Part shown: positions 25,460 through 34,155 of the stretch, one piece after another
How positions within the stretch are numbered: position 1 is the stretch's first letter
How the letters are laid out: every line of letters starts with the position of its first letter
Assembly (NCBI GenBank): GCA_018701395.1
Contig: JABIWU010000090.1
Location: 62,001-126,000, forward strand
DNA length: 64,000 nucleotides
Origin: Phycisphaerae bacterium
Lineage (GTDB): Bacteria > Planctomycetota > Phycisphaerae > Phycisphaerales > SM1A02
Direction: 5' to 3'
Notes under the pieces: generated by a model
The model's input: the letters and a program-made list of their open reading frames with translations, nothing else
What the model was told of the DNA's origin: nothing
Databases searched by the model: none
Program-made: the position numbers and the translations under genes

Positions 25460-27816
25460 AAAATAGTTACCCACTACGAACTCGCAACGGTTGGGCAACC
25501 GTCCCAGCTTTACTCATGTTGACAGTTATCGCTTCCATTTCAGCAGGGATGGCAAGCGTGTCTTGGACGAATGTGCGAAGCGCTCAAGCAATGATTGGTA
25601 TTGCAAAGGCACAGTCAGCGGCTGAATCTGGTTTGTCATTTGGTAGTATTAGATTGTTAGATGAAGTTAATCGATTTGTAATAGATAGAGGTGTAATCGA
25701 CGCATCCCTAGCGGACAAATTATGGAAGGGCACTTGGACATCTGCAGACGGAATAATAAATGTGTCACCAGGAAATGGTTATATAGTTCCATCGCCAAGC
25801 GGTCTAGGAATTGTGCATTGTTTGCAAGATGTGTTTGAACAAATTGATACGCACTGGGTTGAAATTACTTCGGCGGATGCAATATTGCCAACGTTATCAA
25901 ATGGCGATTTAATTTTGGACGTGAAGCCGATTGCGGTTGATTCGACTGAGGAAACTTTCTTTAGGTTGCAGTATGAACTGCAACAAAACAGCACCCGCAT
26001 TCTTGTTAAAAGCACAGGCGAGTATTTAGGAATTTCAAGAACTATTTCAATGGAATTTGATTTGGATAAACGCATTGACTACGCTCTCGTAGCAATGTCA
26101 CGCGTTATGCTCGGTCGAAATGTAATTGTTGAAGGGCCCATCGGAACAAGGTATGGAACTCAGAGCGGAGAACTTAACTCTGGCTTTGGCGTCCCACTTG
26201 TAATGCGAAGCGATTTTGCTGGAATTGATTCTGTTTTACTTGACGCTGAAATAGCAACATTCGCAAATGCAATTCTTGCTTACGATGTCGATGGAGATAA
26301 TCGATTGCGACCAAATCATCCAACAGAAGCGTCTGGTGTTGGGGGTTCAATTACTGATTACGATGGTGACCAATATGTCACCGAGATGGATTTGTTTTTG
26401 TCACGGTACGACAGCAATGGCGACATTGCAGTGGTGTTCGATGCATCGCAAGCAGCGTTGGCTGGGCACACTGGCTTAGCAAATGAATTCACCCAAGATT
26501 TACAACTTGCACTTTTAATTGACCTCGCTAAAAGCGACAGGAACATGGACGGCATTATTGATACCAAAGATCAAGAATTAGGCTGGAACGACGGCATCAT
26601 TGATGCTCGCGATAGATACGCAAAAGTAGATGGCTCGATTGGTTTCGCTGTTGGCGCTGAAGATTGGGAATCTGCAAGCGGAGGTTCTTGGCAAGAGGAT
26701 GTTCAGGGCTCAATTGTTCCCGACTTTCTTTCATCTGCGTCACAATTTCAATTGCCTGCTTCGAGTTTGGCGGAATTAACAACGGATATGTTTGCCGGTT
26801 CACAAACTTGGTTTGAAACAAAATCACTAACTGGCATGCCATTTGGCGACACGTCGACCGGACAGGTCGCATCTAACTTGCTTGGTGCCGGGTCGTACAC
26901 GCCTGCTGCTAGTAATACTTGGGAGGGTGTTCCCTTCGAAGCAGATGGCGCATACGATTGGTACCAACGTCCAGTGTATACAGACATGGCATTTAATAAC
27001 GTTCGAATTCCAGTTGGAACAAATGCTGTTTTTGAAAACTGTACGTTTGTTGGCGTTACTTGGGTTGAAACTACGGAAGATGTTGATGACCCAAATTGGA
27101 ATTTTACTGGTTCGATGGAACCAGACGGTAGCGGTGGATACGTTGAACAATTTTCTGACCTTTCGTCGACAACTGGTGGTGTGGAATACGAAAGCACCAG
27201 AGAACTTTCAAACAATGTACGCTTTCATGATTGCACATTTCTTGGTTCGATAGCTGCAGATGTTCCTTCCGAATTTACGCATTGGCGGAACAAAGTTCAA
27301 ATAACAGGCGAGTCTAGATTCTTCTTGAATCCAAATGATCCCGATGTTGCAGTGCAATCAGATGCAATAGTTTTGCAAGCAATTTTAAATTCTATCGACC
27401 CTCTTGATCGCGAGCAGATGGAACGAAGTTCGGTATTGATGCCCGGTTGGTCTGTTGAAATTGGTTCCTTTCAAAACAATGAATCAGTAGGCGTGAAATT
27501 AACAGGAACAATTGTGAGTGGTCTTCTTGATCTTCGTGGTGTGGTTGACGTGTACGGTGCGATACTATCGACGTACCATCCAATTGCAGGCGAGGGCGCA
27601 CTTTATTACGGTGGAGAAGCAGATGCCTTCAACACAACGCTTGGTTACTTTGGCCCAGAAGATGGCGATGACGAAGGAATCAACAACGATTCAAAAACGT
27701 TCGCGGGGTATGGCAGAGTTTCTCTTCGAGCTAATCCAAGTGCTCCAATGCCAGATGGTGTTCCGTGGCCAATAACAATTGTTCCAGATGGTTCAACATA
27801 TCAGGAGGGTTCCTAA
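25456..27816 (+). CDS. Large PilX/GspK-like surface protein with Ca-binding repeats
   Basis: A 786 aa protein with an N-terminal basic leader and hydrophobic helix (NGWATVPALLMLTVIASISAGMASV) followed by RSAQAMIGIAKAQSAAESGL, the usual start of PilX/GspK-type minor pilins. Residues about 280-400 hold several Asp-rich EF-hand or dockerin-like loops (YDVDGDNRL, DYDGDQYVTEMDLFL, YDSNGD, DRNMDGIIDTKD, WNDGIIDARD). The C-terminal half has no family I recognise. Start 25456 forms an ATGA overlap with the previous gene. Likely a pilus-tip or surface component (inference). Confidence 0.65.
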   Translation: MKNSYPLRTRNGWATVPALLMLTVIASISAGMASVSWTNVRSAQAMIGIAKAQSAAESGLSFGSIRLLDEVNRFVIDRGVIDASLADKLWKGTWTSADGIINVSPGNGYIVPSPSGLGIVHCLQDVFEQIDTHWVEITSADAILPTLSNGDLILDVKPIAVDSTEETFFRLQYELQQNSTRILVKSTGEYLGISRTISMEFDLDKRIDYALVAMSRVMLGRNVIVEGPIGTRYGTQSGELNSGFGVPLVMRSDFAGIDSVLLDAEIATFANAILAYDVDGDNRLRPNHPTEASGVGGSITDYDGDQYVTEMDLFLSRYDSNGDIAVVFDASQAALAGHTGLANEFTQDLQLALLIDLAKSDRNMDGIIDTKDQELGWNDGIIDARDRYAKVDGSIGFAVGAEDWESASGGSWQEDVQGSIVPDFLSSASQFQLPASSLAELTTDMFAGSQTWFETKSLTGMPFGDTSTGQVASNLLGAGSYTPAASNTWEGVPFEADGAYDWYQRPVYTDMAFNNVRIPVGTNAVFENCTFVGVTWVETTEDVDDPNWNFTGSMEPDGSGGYVEQFSDLSSTTGGVEYESTRELSNNVRFHDCTFLGSIAADVPSEFTHWRNKVQITGESRFFLNPNDPDVAVQSDAIVLQAILNSIDPLDREQMERSSVLMPGWSVEIGSFQNNESVGVKLTGTIVSGLLDLRGVVDVYGAILSTYHPIAGEGALYYGGEADAFNTTLGYFGPEDGDDEGINNDSKTFAGYGRVSLRANPSAPMPDGVPWPITIVPDGSTYQEGS

Positions 27817-28355
27817 TGAGACGTGGGTTTACAGTCATCGAACTTTTAATTGGCATGGCAATCGCTGCAGTTCTTTTGGCTGGCTTGTTCGCATCTATTC
27901 AATCTTCAGTGAATGCATATGAACGGTCTTCTGCAGATGGTGTAAATCGTCTTACCTCAAGATTATTAGTCGAGCGAATTGCGTTGCTAATTCGAATGGG
28001 TTCATCTTTTGGGCCTCTTCCAGCAAATGCAACGATCGACGAACTTGAAAGTAATATTCTTGAAATCACAACTCAGAGTGGTCAAGAAATTAGCATTACA
28101 TGGAACAGTGTTGATGAAACACTTGAAATGGATGTCGATGGAGTGGTATCCACAGTGCTTGGCGGTGTAACGCAAGACGCGGGCGGCATACCAATTACGC
28201 CGTTTTTGTTGCAATTCGAAAATGGTACCACGTTGCAACGAGTGACTATAAATCTTGCAGTAATTCCTGACCCCGAACACGCAACCGCGATGGATGGGCA
28301 AGGTGAAACAATTCGTTTAACAGCTTCGGTTATGCCCCGTGCTCAGTTGTATTAA
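27816..28355 (+). CDS. Prepilin-type N-terminal methylation protein (GspJ-like minor pilin)
   Basis: A 179 aa protein with the canonical cleavage motif MRRG/FTVIELLIGMAIAAVLLAG (Glu5 present). Its start shares one base with the previous stop (TAATG). The body is beta-rich and not otherwise assignable; position after GspI-like and GspK-like genes suggests the GspJ/PilW role. The last 4 bases overlap the convergent glmM end. Confidence 0.82.
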   Translation: MRRGFTVIELLIGMAIAAVLLAGLFASIQSSVNAYERSSADGVNRLTSRLLVERIALLIRMGSSFGPLPANATIDELESNILEITTQSGQEISITWNSVDETLEMDVDGVVSTVLGGVTQDAGGIPITPFLLQFENGTTLQRVTINLAVIPDPEHATAMDGQGETIRLTASVMPRAQLY

Positions 28356-29710
28356 AGTTTAATTCGGTTCGCAAGTTTGTACGCTGTAAGTGAATCTTTT
28401 GCTTCTGCGATGACACGAGCAATTGGTTCGGTGTTGCTTGGTCGAACATGAACCCAACCCTCATCAAAATCAATTCGAAGCCCATCACTGTCATCTAGTC
28501 TTTCATTTGCGTACGTTTCTTTTAATCGCTCGATTTCTTTCTCGATAGCAGGTATTCCGCCAAGTTCAGCAAGGTCAATCGTTCGTTTTATCATTTCATA
28601 TTTTTGAATAGAGTTTACGATGGTTGAAAGTTTTTCATTTCGTTCTCTCATGAGGTCTAGAACAAGCGCCATGCCAGAAAGACTATCACGTACCCAACAA
28701 ACTTTTGGGAAAATTACACCGCCATTTCCTTCGCCACCGATTACGCAATCGTGTTCTTTCATCGCTCCTGCAACGTTTGCTTCTCCGACTGCGGAACGAT
28801 ATGATTTGCAATCATATTGTTTTGCAACGTCGTCAATCATTCTGCTTGTAGATAAATTAGTCGCGCAACTTGTGTTTGGATGTTTCGAAAGCCACTGCAA
28901 TGAAGAAAGAACAAGTGTAAATTCTTCACCAAAGTACCTTCCGTTTTCATCAACGATTGCAAGCCGATCTGCATCGGGGTCTTGAGCAAACCCAACATCA
29001 GCATCAAATTTATCGACTGCTTCACAGAGGCCTGTAAGATTTTCTTCTTTTGGTTCTGGCGTGTGTGCGAAGTCCCCGGTTGGTTCACCATTAAGGTGTA
29101 ATACATCACATCCGAGTAGTTCTAAAATCTTATATCCAGCTTCGCAGCCTGCGCCATTTATGGAATCTAATACAACGCGAAAATTCTTTTCGCGAATGGG
29201 TGCGGGGTTAATGATGCCCAAAACTTTGGCGATGTGCGTGTCGTGTCCTTGCGTATTGACTATAAGTGAGCCACCGTCTTTCGCAGGCAAGGATATTTTT
29301 TCGTGAAAACGCCGAATGATATCTTCCGCTTCTTCTTTGGAAGGCGCAAGCCCATCTCCGTCAAGGCACTTTAAACCATTCCAAGGTGTTGGGTTATGCG
29401 AAGCGGTCACGATAATGCCGCCGTCTGCTTTCAGTGCGTTAATCATTACGCCAGCAGTTGGCGTTGCAACAACACCAAGGTCTGTCACCGTGCAACCTCT
29501 TTTTACGAAAGCGTCAGCCGCGGCTTGTTGTAATTCTGGTCCGCTTGGCCTACTGTCTCTTGCAACGCAAAGCATGGGCACCCGACCGAGTTTATCATGA
29601 AGAAAAGACGCAAAAGCATCGGCGTAGGTGTTTGCAACTTCTGAGGTCATCGTTTCGCCAACGATGCCGCGAGCACCTGAAACAGAAAGCATTAATGGGG
29701 CGTTAGTCAT
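28352..29710 (-). CDS. glmM: Phosphoglucosamine mutase-type phosphohexomutase
   Basis: Alpha-D-phosphohexomutase family enzyme, most likely turning glucosamine-6-P into glucosamine-1-P for UDP-GlcNAc. Seen: SVSGARGIVG at the N-terminus, phosphoserine loop TASHNPTPWNG, metal loop DPDADRLAI, sugar loop GGEGNGGVI and phosphate-binding RPSNTEPIARV. 452 aa. The sugar loop leaves a phosphomannomutase assignment possible. The start overlaps the PTPS stop by 4 bases. Confidence 0.85.
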   Translation of the reverse strand: MTNAPLMLSVSGARGIVGETMTSEVANTYADAFASFLHDKLGRVPMLCVARDSRPSGPELQQAAADAFVKRGCTVTDLGVVATPTAGVMINALKADGGIIVTASHNPTPWNGLKCLDGDGLAPSKEEAEDIIRRFHEKISLPAKDGGSLIVNTQGHDTHIAKVLGIINPAPIREKNFRVVLDSINGAGCEAGYKILELLGCDVLHLNGEPTGDFAHTPEPKEENLTGLCEAVDKFDADVGFAQDPDADRLAIVDENGRYFGEEFTLVLSSLQWLSKHPNTSCATNLSTSRMIDDVAKQYDCKSYRSAVGEANVAGAMKEHDCVIGGEGNGGVIFPKVCWVRDSLSGMALVLDLMRERNEKLSTIVNSIQKYEMIKRTIDLAELGGIPAIEKEIERLKETYANERLDDSDGLRIDFDEGWVHVRPSNTEPIARVIAEAKDSLTAYKLANRIKL

Positions 29711-30069
29711 AGTCGATAGGTAGCAATACAGTTTGGGGCTTCAGTGAGTTCAACACAATATAAACGAGCAGGGGATGGTACCCGTTTTGCAAGTTCAGTT
29801 GCGATATACATGGCGACAATTTCTGCCGAAGGATTCTTGCCGTCTAAAACAGCATTTGTGTTTAAGTTTGTGTCAACGAGAGCCCCGACAACCTCGTGCA
29901 AGTCTTTTTGAAGTTGCAAGAAATCAACGACAAGACCATCTACATCAAGGGTTTCGCCTGATACAACAGCAGTCACTTTCCAATCATGTTCGTGCTGAAT
30001 TTCTTCAACGCCATCGATGGTGACAGCGTGTTGCGCGATAAAAGAATCGGAAACGGAAACATCAAACAT
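29707..30069 (-). CDS. PTPS/QueD-family protein with Glu in place of catalytic Cys (PTPS-III-like)
   Basis: A 120 aa T-fold enzyme. Seen: zinc ligands His14 (FIAQHAV), His26 and His28 (EIQHEHDW), and the C-terminal Glu in ELTEAPNCIATYRL. The catalytic Cys that QueD and mammalian PTPS carry between the first and second His is missing; instead the sequence reads E23-I-Q-H26, the ExxH arrangement described for PTPS-III. PTPS-III replaces FolB in folate synthesis, making 6-hydroxymethyl-dihydropterin. The start at 30069 gives an 8-base overlap with the nudix gene; a frame to 30147 lies inside that gene. Confidence 0.78.
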   Translation of the reverse strand: MFDVSVSDSFIAQHAVTIDGVEEIQHEHDWKVTAVVSGETLDVDGLVVDFLQLQKDLHEVVGALVDTNLNTNAVLDGKNPSAEIVAMYIATELAKRVPSPARLYCVELTEAPNCIATYRL

Positions 30070-30595
30070 CGGTAGCTTTCCACTCTTCTTTGACTTCCCA
30101 AGTGTATGGCTGTTTGCTGCAGTCAATATCAACAGCGAAAAAACCACCTCGGTGTTGCTTTACGAGTGGCCAAATAATGTCGCGGTCAGTCTTTGGAATA
30201 TTGCGAGACATAATTTCATCAATGGCAACCCATTCGAGGGTGCCTTCATCAATTTCCATAGATGTAATTTCCGAAACGCAAATAGTCCTTGTCACTTCAT
30301 AAAGGAAAATGAGCCAGTGCGTTGCTCCTTCAAATGCGGTTTCCGCGAGCATGCCTGAAAGTCGAATGTCATTTGGCTCGACGAGTACTCCTGATTCTTC
30401 ATGAATTTCTCGTATTGCACAAGCGTGTGGGCTTTCGCCAATGGACGCTTCAAGTTTGCCACCAATTGGCGAATATTTATCAAAATTTGGTTCTTTGTTT
30501 CTATGCAGTAACAGCAAGCGCCCATCTTCATCATACAGGTAACAAAGCACGGCGATTTTATAAGGCAAGTCAGCGATGGAATAATTATCAGGCAT
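30062..30595 (-). CDS. Nudix hydrolase
   Basis: A 177 aa pyrophosphohydrolase. Seen: complete Nudix box GGKLEASIGESPHACAIREIHEESGVLV in frame (G-x5-E-x7-REIHEESG). The N-terminal IAVLCYLYDEDGRLLLLHRNKEPN and the HW after the box resemble MutT/8-oxo-dGTPase-type enzymes. The substrate is not known. It overlaps pdxJ and the PTPS gene by 8 bases each, so a role with pterin or nucleotide triphosphates is possible (for example dihydroneopterin triphosphate), but this is inference. Confidence 0.88.
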   Translation of the reverse strand: MPDNYSIADLPYKIAVLCYLYDEDGRLLLLHRNKEPNFDKYSPIGGKLEASIGESPHACAIREIHEESGVLVEPNDIRLSGMLAETAFEGATHWLIFLYEVTRTICVSEITSMEIDEGTLEWVAIDEIMSRNIPKTDRDIIWPLVKQHRGGFFAVDIDCSKQPYTWEVKEEWKATDV

Positions 30596-31337
30596 GTTGT
30601 ACTTCTTGAATAGTTGTTTTCATTTCAGAAACGGATTGTTGAATGCCGGTAAAAATGCTTCGGCTAATAATAGAGTGTCCAATGTGCAATTCAGCAATGC
30701 CCTGGATAGATGCAATGCAACGGACATTTGCGTGCGTTAAACCGTGACCAGCGTTGCACTGCATCCCTTGTTCAAGCACATACGCGACTGCGTTTTGCAC
30801 GCGTTCAATCTCTAGCAAAACTTCTTCGCAATTCAGAGAGCAGTTATTGGCAAGGACAGCCTCTGCAAATGGACCGGTGTGGATTTCGCAGACGGTAAAC
30901 CCACATTGTTTCGCCGCATCAATTTGTTCTGTATTTGCATCAATAAATGCGCTCGCTGGCATTGATTCTCCGGTGATCTGATCAACAAATGCTGTTAGTC
31001 CATCAATATCACTACAAATGTCTAAGCCACCCTCTGTTGTAATTTCATTTCTGCCTTCTGGGACAACCATCACCATCTCGGGACGGGCTTTCAAAGCTAG
31101 TTCAAGCATTTCTGAAGTGGCAGCAAGTTCAAGATTAAGTGGAACTTGCAGGCATTCTCGTAGGCGAAACAAGTCGGAATTTTGCATGTGCCTTCTATCT
31201 TCACGAATATGAAGTGTAATTCCGTCGGCACCGCCAGAAATTGCCTCTTGGGCTGCGAGAATCGGATCGGGCTCGATAGTCATCCTCGCTTGGCGAAGGG
31301 TCGCTACGTGGTCAATATTTACACAAAGTTTGATCAT
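30588..31337 (-). CDS. pdxJ: Pyridoxine 5'-phosphate synthase
   Basis: Last step of DXP-dependent vitamin B6 synthesis, condensing DXP with 3-amino-2-oxopropyl phosphate. Seen: LCVNIDHVATLRQAR at the start, GADGITLHIREDRRHM, LELAATSEM and HIGHSIISRS near the end, all PdxJ signatures. 249 aa, typical. First gene of the overlapping pdxJ-nudix-PTPS-glmM run. A TATTAT hexamer lies 13 bases upstream of its ATG. Confidence 0.95.
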   Translation of the reverse strand: MIKLCVNIDHVATLRQARMTIEPDPILAAQEAISGGADGITLHIREDRRHMQNSDLFRLRECLQVPLNLELAATSEMLELALKARPEMVMVVPEGRNEITTEGGLDICSDIDGLTAFVDQITGESMPASAFIDANTEQIDAAKQCGFTVCEIHTGPFAEAVLANNCSLNCEEVLLEIERVQNAVAYVLEQGMQCNAGHGLTHANVRCIASIQGIAELHIGHSIISRSIFTGIQQSVSEMKTTIQEVQHA

Positions 31338-31378
31338 GTTTCAGTTCCAAATAATAGACCATACATACCAGTGGCGAG

Positions 31379-31384
31379 TATACT
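31379..31384 (+). promoter_or_regulatory. -10 box (TATACT) upstream of phoU-like gene
   Basis: A TATACT hexamer lies 40 bases before the start at 31425, leaving a conventional leader of about 35 bases. No strong -35 is seen. Confidence 0.35.
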
Positions 31385-31424
31385 CCCCACAGAGCCGATA
31401 TGCGGTCTTTAGTGAGCCCTTTAG

Positions 31425-32105
31425 ATGCCAGAGTTTCAAAAAAAATTAGCACAATTGTATGCAGATTTGAACACCCAAGGTGCTCGGATTTCTGATCAAC
31501 TTTTACGAGCTGTTGAATCCAGTTTTGACGGCGATATTACAAAAGCACAATCCGTTGTCGATAGCGATGGAATCATTGACAGAGTGGATGTTGAAATTGA
31601 ACGTGCTTGCATTGAATTGCTCCGATTAGGCGCAACAGATGAACATAGCATTCGAAGTGTCCTCACAATTGTAAAAGTCAATAATGAATTTGAACGCATT
31701 GCAGACTGCGCAGTCATTGTTGCAGAGTCAGCAATTAATCATAAAAATTTAATTGCAAATGCTCCGCCAACTTTTCGAGTGATGGCAAACAGTGTTGTTG
31801 GCATGGCAAGGGATACAAATAAATCTCTTGCAGACACAGACACAGAGATGGCTGTAAGAGTTTTATCTTTTGATGATACAGTCAATCGCTTTCGAAAAGA
31901 AATAGTCATGGATGTTCAAAACAGAACAAGTAGTGGCGGCTTAAAGCCACTCGTTGCTTTTGAGTTGCTCGCGGTGACTCGTGCTATGGAACGAATCGCC
32001 GATCATTGCACGAACATTTGTGAGCAAGTTATTTATCTTCAAACCGGGAAAATTGTTCGGCATCTCGAAGAGGGTTGGACTTCGCCGGAAAACCCAACGT
32101 TTTGA
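31425..32105 (+). CDS. phoU: PhoU-domain protein
   Basis: A 226 aa all-helical protein with two PhoU repeats (first about residues 10-110 with LRLGATDEHSIRSVLTIVKVNNEFERIADCAV; second about 120-215 with ELLAVTRAMERIADHCTNICE). The E-x-x-x-D metal-binding motifs (ERIAD) are present in both halves. Normally PhoU damps phosphate uptake with PstSCAB and PhoR; none of these are in the window, so it may instead be a regulator of another transporter. Confidence 0.88.
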   Translation: MPEFQKKLAQLYADLNTQGARISDQLLRAVESSFDGDITKAQSVVDSDGIIDRVDVEIERACIELLRLGATDEHSIRSVLTIVKVNNEFERIADCAVIVAESAINHKNLIANAPPTFRVMANSVVGMARDTNKSLADTDTEMAVRVLSFDDTVNRFRKEIVMDVQNRTSSGGLKPLVAFELLAVTRAMERIADHCTNICEQVIYLQTGKIVRHLEEGWTSPENPTF

Positions 32106-33454
32106 ATGGCTTGCAAAGTAAACTACATGAACAACTAGTCGCTTTCAATCAAGAGCATGTTCTTGCATTTTGGGACGAGTTGGCCGACAGCGAAAAAGAA
32201 AACGTAGCAAATCAAATTCAATCTATTGATTTCAATCTATTCGCGTTGCTTCAATCAAAACAAATAGATGCTAAAAGTAAACAAATAGAGCCATGTGAAG
32301 TCCTCGCTTTGGATGCTACGTATAAAAAACAGGGGGTTGCATCTATAGAAAATGGTGAAATTGGCATACTCACAGTAGCAGGCGGGCAAGGTACACGACT
32401 TGGCTGGAGTGGTCCAAAGGGAACATTCCCCGCGACGCCCGTTACTGGCAAATCGATGTTTCAACTTATTGCAGAGCAAATACTTTGTGCTGCAAAGAAA
32501 TATAAAACAACCATTCCGTGGTATATCATGACGAGCATAGAAAATGATAACGCTACGCGTTCGTTTTTGATTGATAATAATTGTTTTGGTTTGAATCGGA
32601 CAGACATTTTCATTTTTACGCAGGGTGAAGTACCCGCAGTTGACACTGATGGGAATATGCTTCTTGAATCGAAGAGTAAAATTGCCATGAACCCAGACGG
32701 GCATGGCGGTGTAATTTCTGCGCTTCGACAGAGTGGCGGTTTAGACGAAATGAGTACGCGCGGAATAAAATATCTTTCCTATGTGCAGGTGGATAATCCC
32801 TTAGCTAATGCAATTGACCCAAACTTTATTGGCTTGCATCTATCAGAAAAATCTTCTGCTGAAGCGTCAAGCAAATGCGTGTTGAAAATTGATCCAGATG
32901 AACGCGTTGGCGTGTTTTGTAAAGTGAATGGCAACCTTGAAGTTGTCGAGTACAGCGATTTGCCAAAAGACAAAGCAAACGAATGTGATGGCGAAGGCAA
33001 TCTCGTGTACGCCGGTGGTTCAATCGCGATGCATATATTTACGGTCGAGTTTTTGCAACGCATTGCAGACGATTTGCCATGGCACAAAGCACATAAAAAA
33101 GTACCGTGCATCAATTTGCAAACTGGTGAACATTGCAAACTCGAGTCACCTAATGCGTACAAGTTCGAAAAATTTGTATTCGATGTTCTGCCGCTTGCGA
33201 GCAACTCGATTGTGGTGGAAACGAAACGCGACGAAGAGTTCGCGCCAATTAAAAATACAACTGGCCAAGATTCTCCTGAAACGAGCCACAATATGCAACG
33301 CGAGCGCGCAACCTCTTGGTTGCGTTCAAGAGGTGTTGCTATTTCAGGCGGTGCAATTATTGAGATTAGTCCACTTGCAGGTGCTTGCGCGGAAGATTTA
33401 AACGAAGCCGAACTTCCAAAAGCAATCGGTTCGGATGAGATTGTGGTGATTTAA
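32102..33454 (+). CDS. UDP-sugar (UDP-GlcNAc type) pyrophosphorylase, eukaryote-like UDPGP family
   Basis: Nucleotidyltransferase making a UDP-sugar from UTP and sugar-1-P. Seen: signature VAGGQGTRLGWSGPKGTFPAT near residue 95, and later MNPDGHGGVISALRQSGGLD, YVQVDNPLANAIDP and a Lys in VETKRDEEFAPIKN, as in AGX1/QRI1-type UDP-GlcNAc pyrophosphorylases. About 450 aa. No ATG exists near the N-terminus; TTG at 32102 overlaps the phoU stop as TTGA, with TTG 32075 and 32111 as alternatives. Substrate choice (GlcNAc, GalNAc or Glc) is not certain. Confidence 0.86.
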   Translation: MNGLQSKLHEQLVAFNQEHVLAFWDELADSEKENVANQIQSIDFNLFALLQSKQIDAKSKQIEPCEVLALDATYKKQGVASIENGEIGILTVAGGQGTRLGWSGPKGTFPATPVTGKSMFQLIAEQILCAAKKYKTTIPWYIMTSIENDNATRSFLIDNNCFGLNRTDIFIFTQGEVPAVDTDGNMLLESKSKIAMNPDGHGGVISALRQSGGLDEMSTRGIKYLSYVQVDNPLANAIDPNFIGLHLSEKSSAEASSKCVLKIDPDERVGVFCKVNGNLEVVEYSDLPKDKANECDGEGNLVYAGGSIAMHIFTVEFLQRIADDLPWHKAHKKVPCINLQTGEHCKLESPNAYKFEKFVFDVLPLASNSIVVETKRDEEFAPIKNTTGQDSPETSHNMQRERATSWLRSRGVAISGGAIIEISPLAGACAEDLNEAELPKAIGSDEIVVI

Positions 33455-34120
33455 ATGGAAGTGTGGATAAACGATCTCATGGGGCTTGTTGATCCAACGA
33501 TGGGGCCGTGGATTGTGTTTGGACTCCTTCTTCTTTCAGGCATTGGAATTCCACTGGGGGAAGATATTATTATTATCCCTGCTGGGATGTTAGTTCAGCA
33601 AGAGGCGCTTCCACTTATGCCCACTCTTCTTGCCGCTTATTTTGGGGTTATCGCAGGAGATATAATATGGTTTACCGTGTGTTCAAAATTGGGTACTCGG
33701 TTGGTCCACAAAAAGTGGTTTAAACGGTTGGTCCATCCTAAACGAATGTTGCAAGTGAAGTACCAGTTTGATGTTCGTGGAGCGTGGGTAATTGTGCTTT
33801 CAAGATTTATTCCTGCAAGTCGAACGACAACAATTACTGTCGCTGGCATGATGCATATGAGTTATTGGAAATTCATCACCACAACTGCGATTTGTGTTTT
33901 GATAACAGCGCCTATGCAATTATTTGCAGGCTGGTGGATTGCAGATAGTTTGCAAGCAAAATCAACGGTTGAACTCATCGTGCGTTTGACGGGACTAGTT
34001 ATGGTAGTTATCGCAGCAGTTTGGGCCTATAGGTTGTGGTCTAGCCATAGAAGCACTGGTACCAAACCTCCAAGAGCGAGGGCTTCTTGGCTCCGATATT
34101 TCCCTCGCAAGAAAAAGTAA
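33455..34120 (+). CDS. DedA-family membrane protein
   Basis: A 221 aa polytopic protein. Seen: GIPLGEDIIIIPAGML early on, then GDIIWFTVCSKLG and the family's RFIPASRTTTITVAGMMHM amphipathic segment with the essential Arg. DedA/VTT proteins act in lipid carrier or phospholipid flipping. It begins right after the stop of the pyrophosphorylase gene (TAA then ATG). A basic tail (RSTGTKPPRARAS) closes the protein. Confidence 0.88.
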   Translation: MEVWINDLMGLVDPTMGPWIVFGLLLLSGIGIPLGEDIIIIPAGMLVQQEALPLMPTLLAAYFGVIAGDIIWFTVCSKLGTRLVHKKWFKRLVHPKRMLQVKYQFDVRGAWVIVLSRFIPASRTTTITVAGMMHMSYWKFITTTAICVLITAPMQLFAGWWIADSLQAKSTVELIVRLTGLVMVVIAAVWAYRLWSSHRSTGTKPPRARASWLRYFPRKKK

Positions 34121-34132
34121 TACAAGTTTCCT

Positions 34133-34155
34133 GTCTGGTCAGTTATACTAGTGGT
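34133..34155 (+). promoter_or_regulatory. Leaderless promoter with GTCTGG element
   Basis: GTCTGG (34133-34138) precedes TATACT (34144-34149) by 5 bases, and the ATG at 34156 follows exactly 6 bases later. There is no ribosome binding site. Confidence 0.6.
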
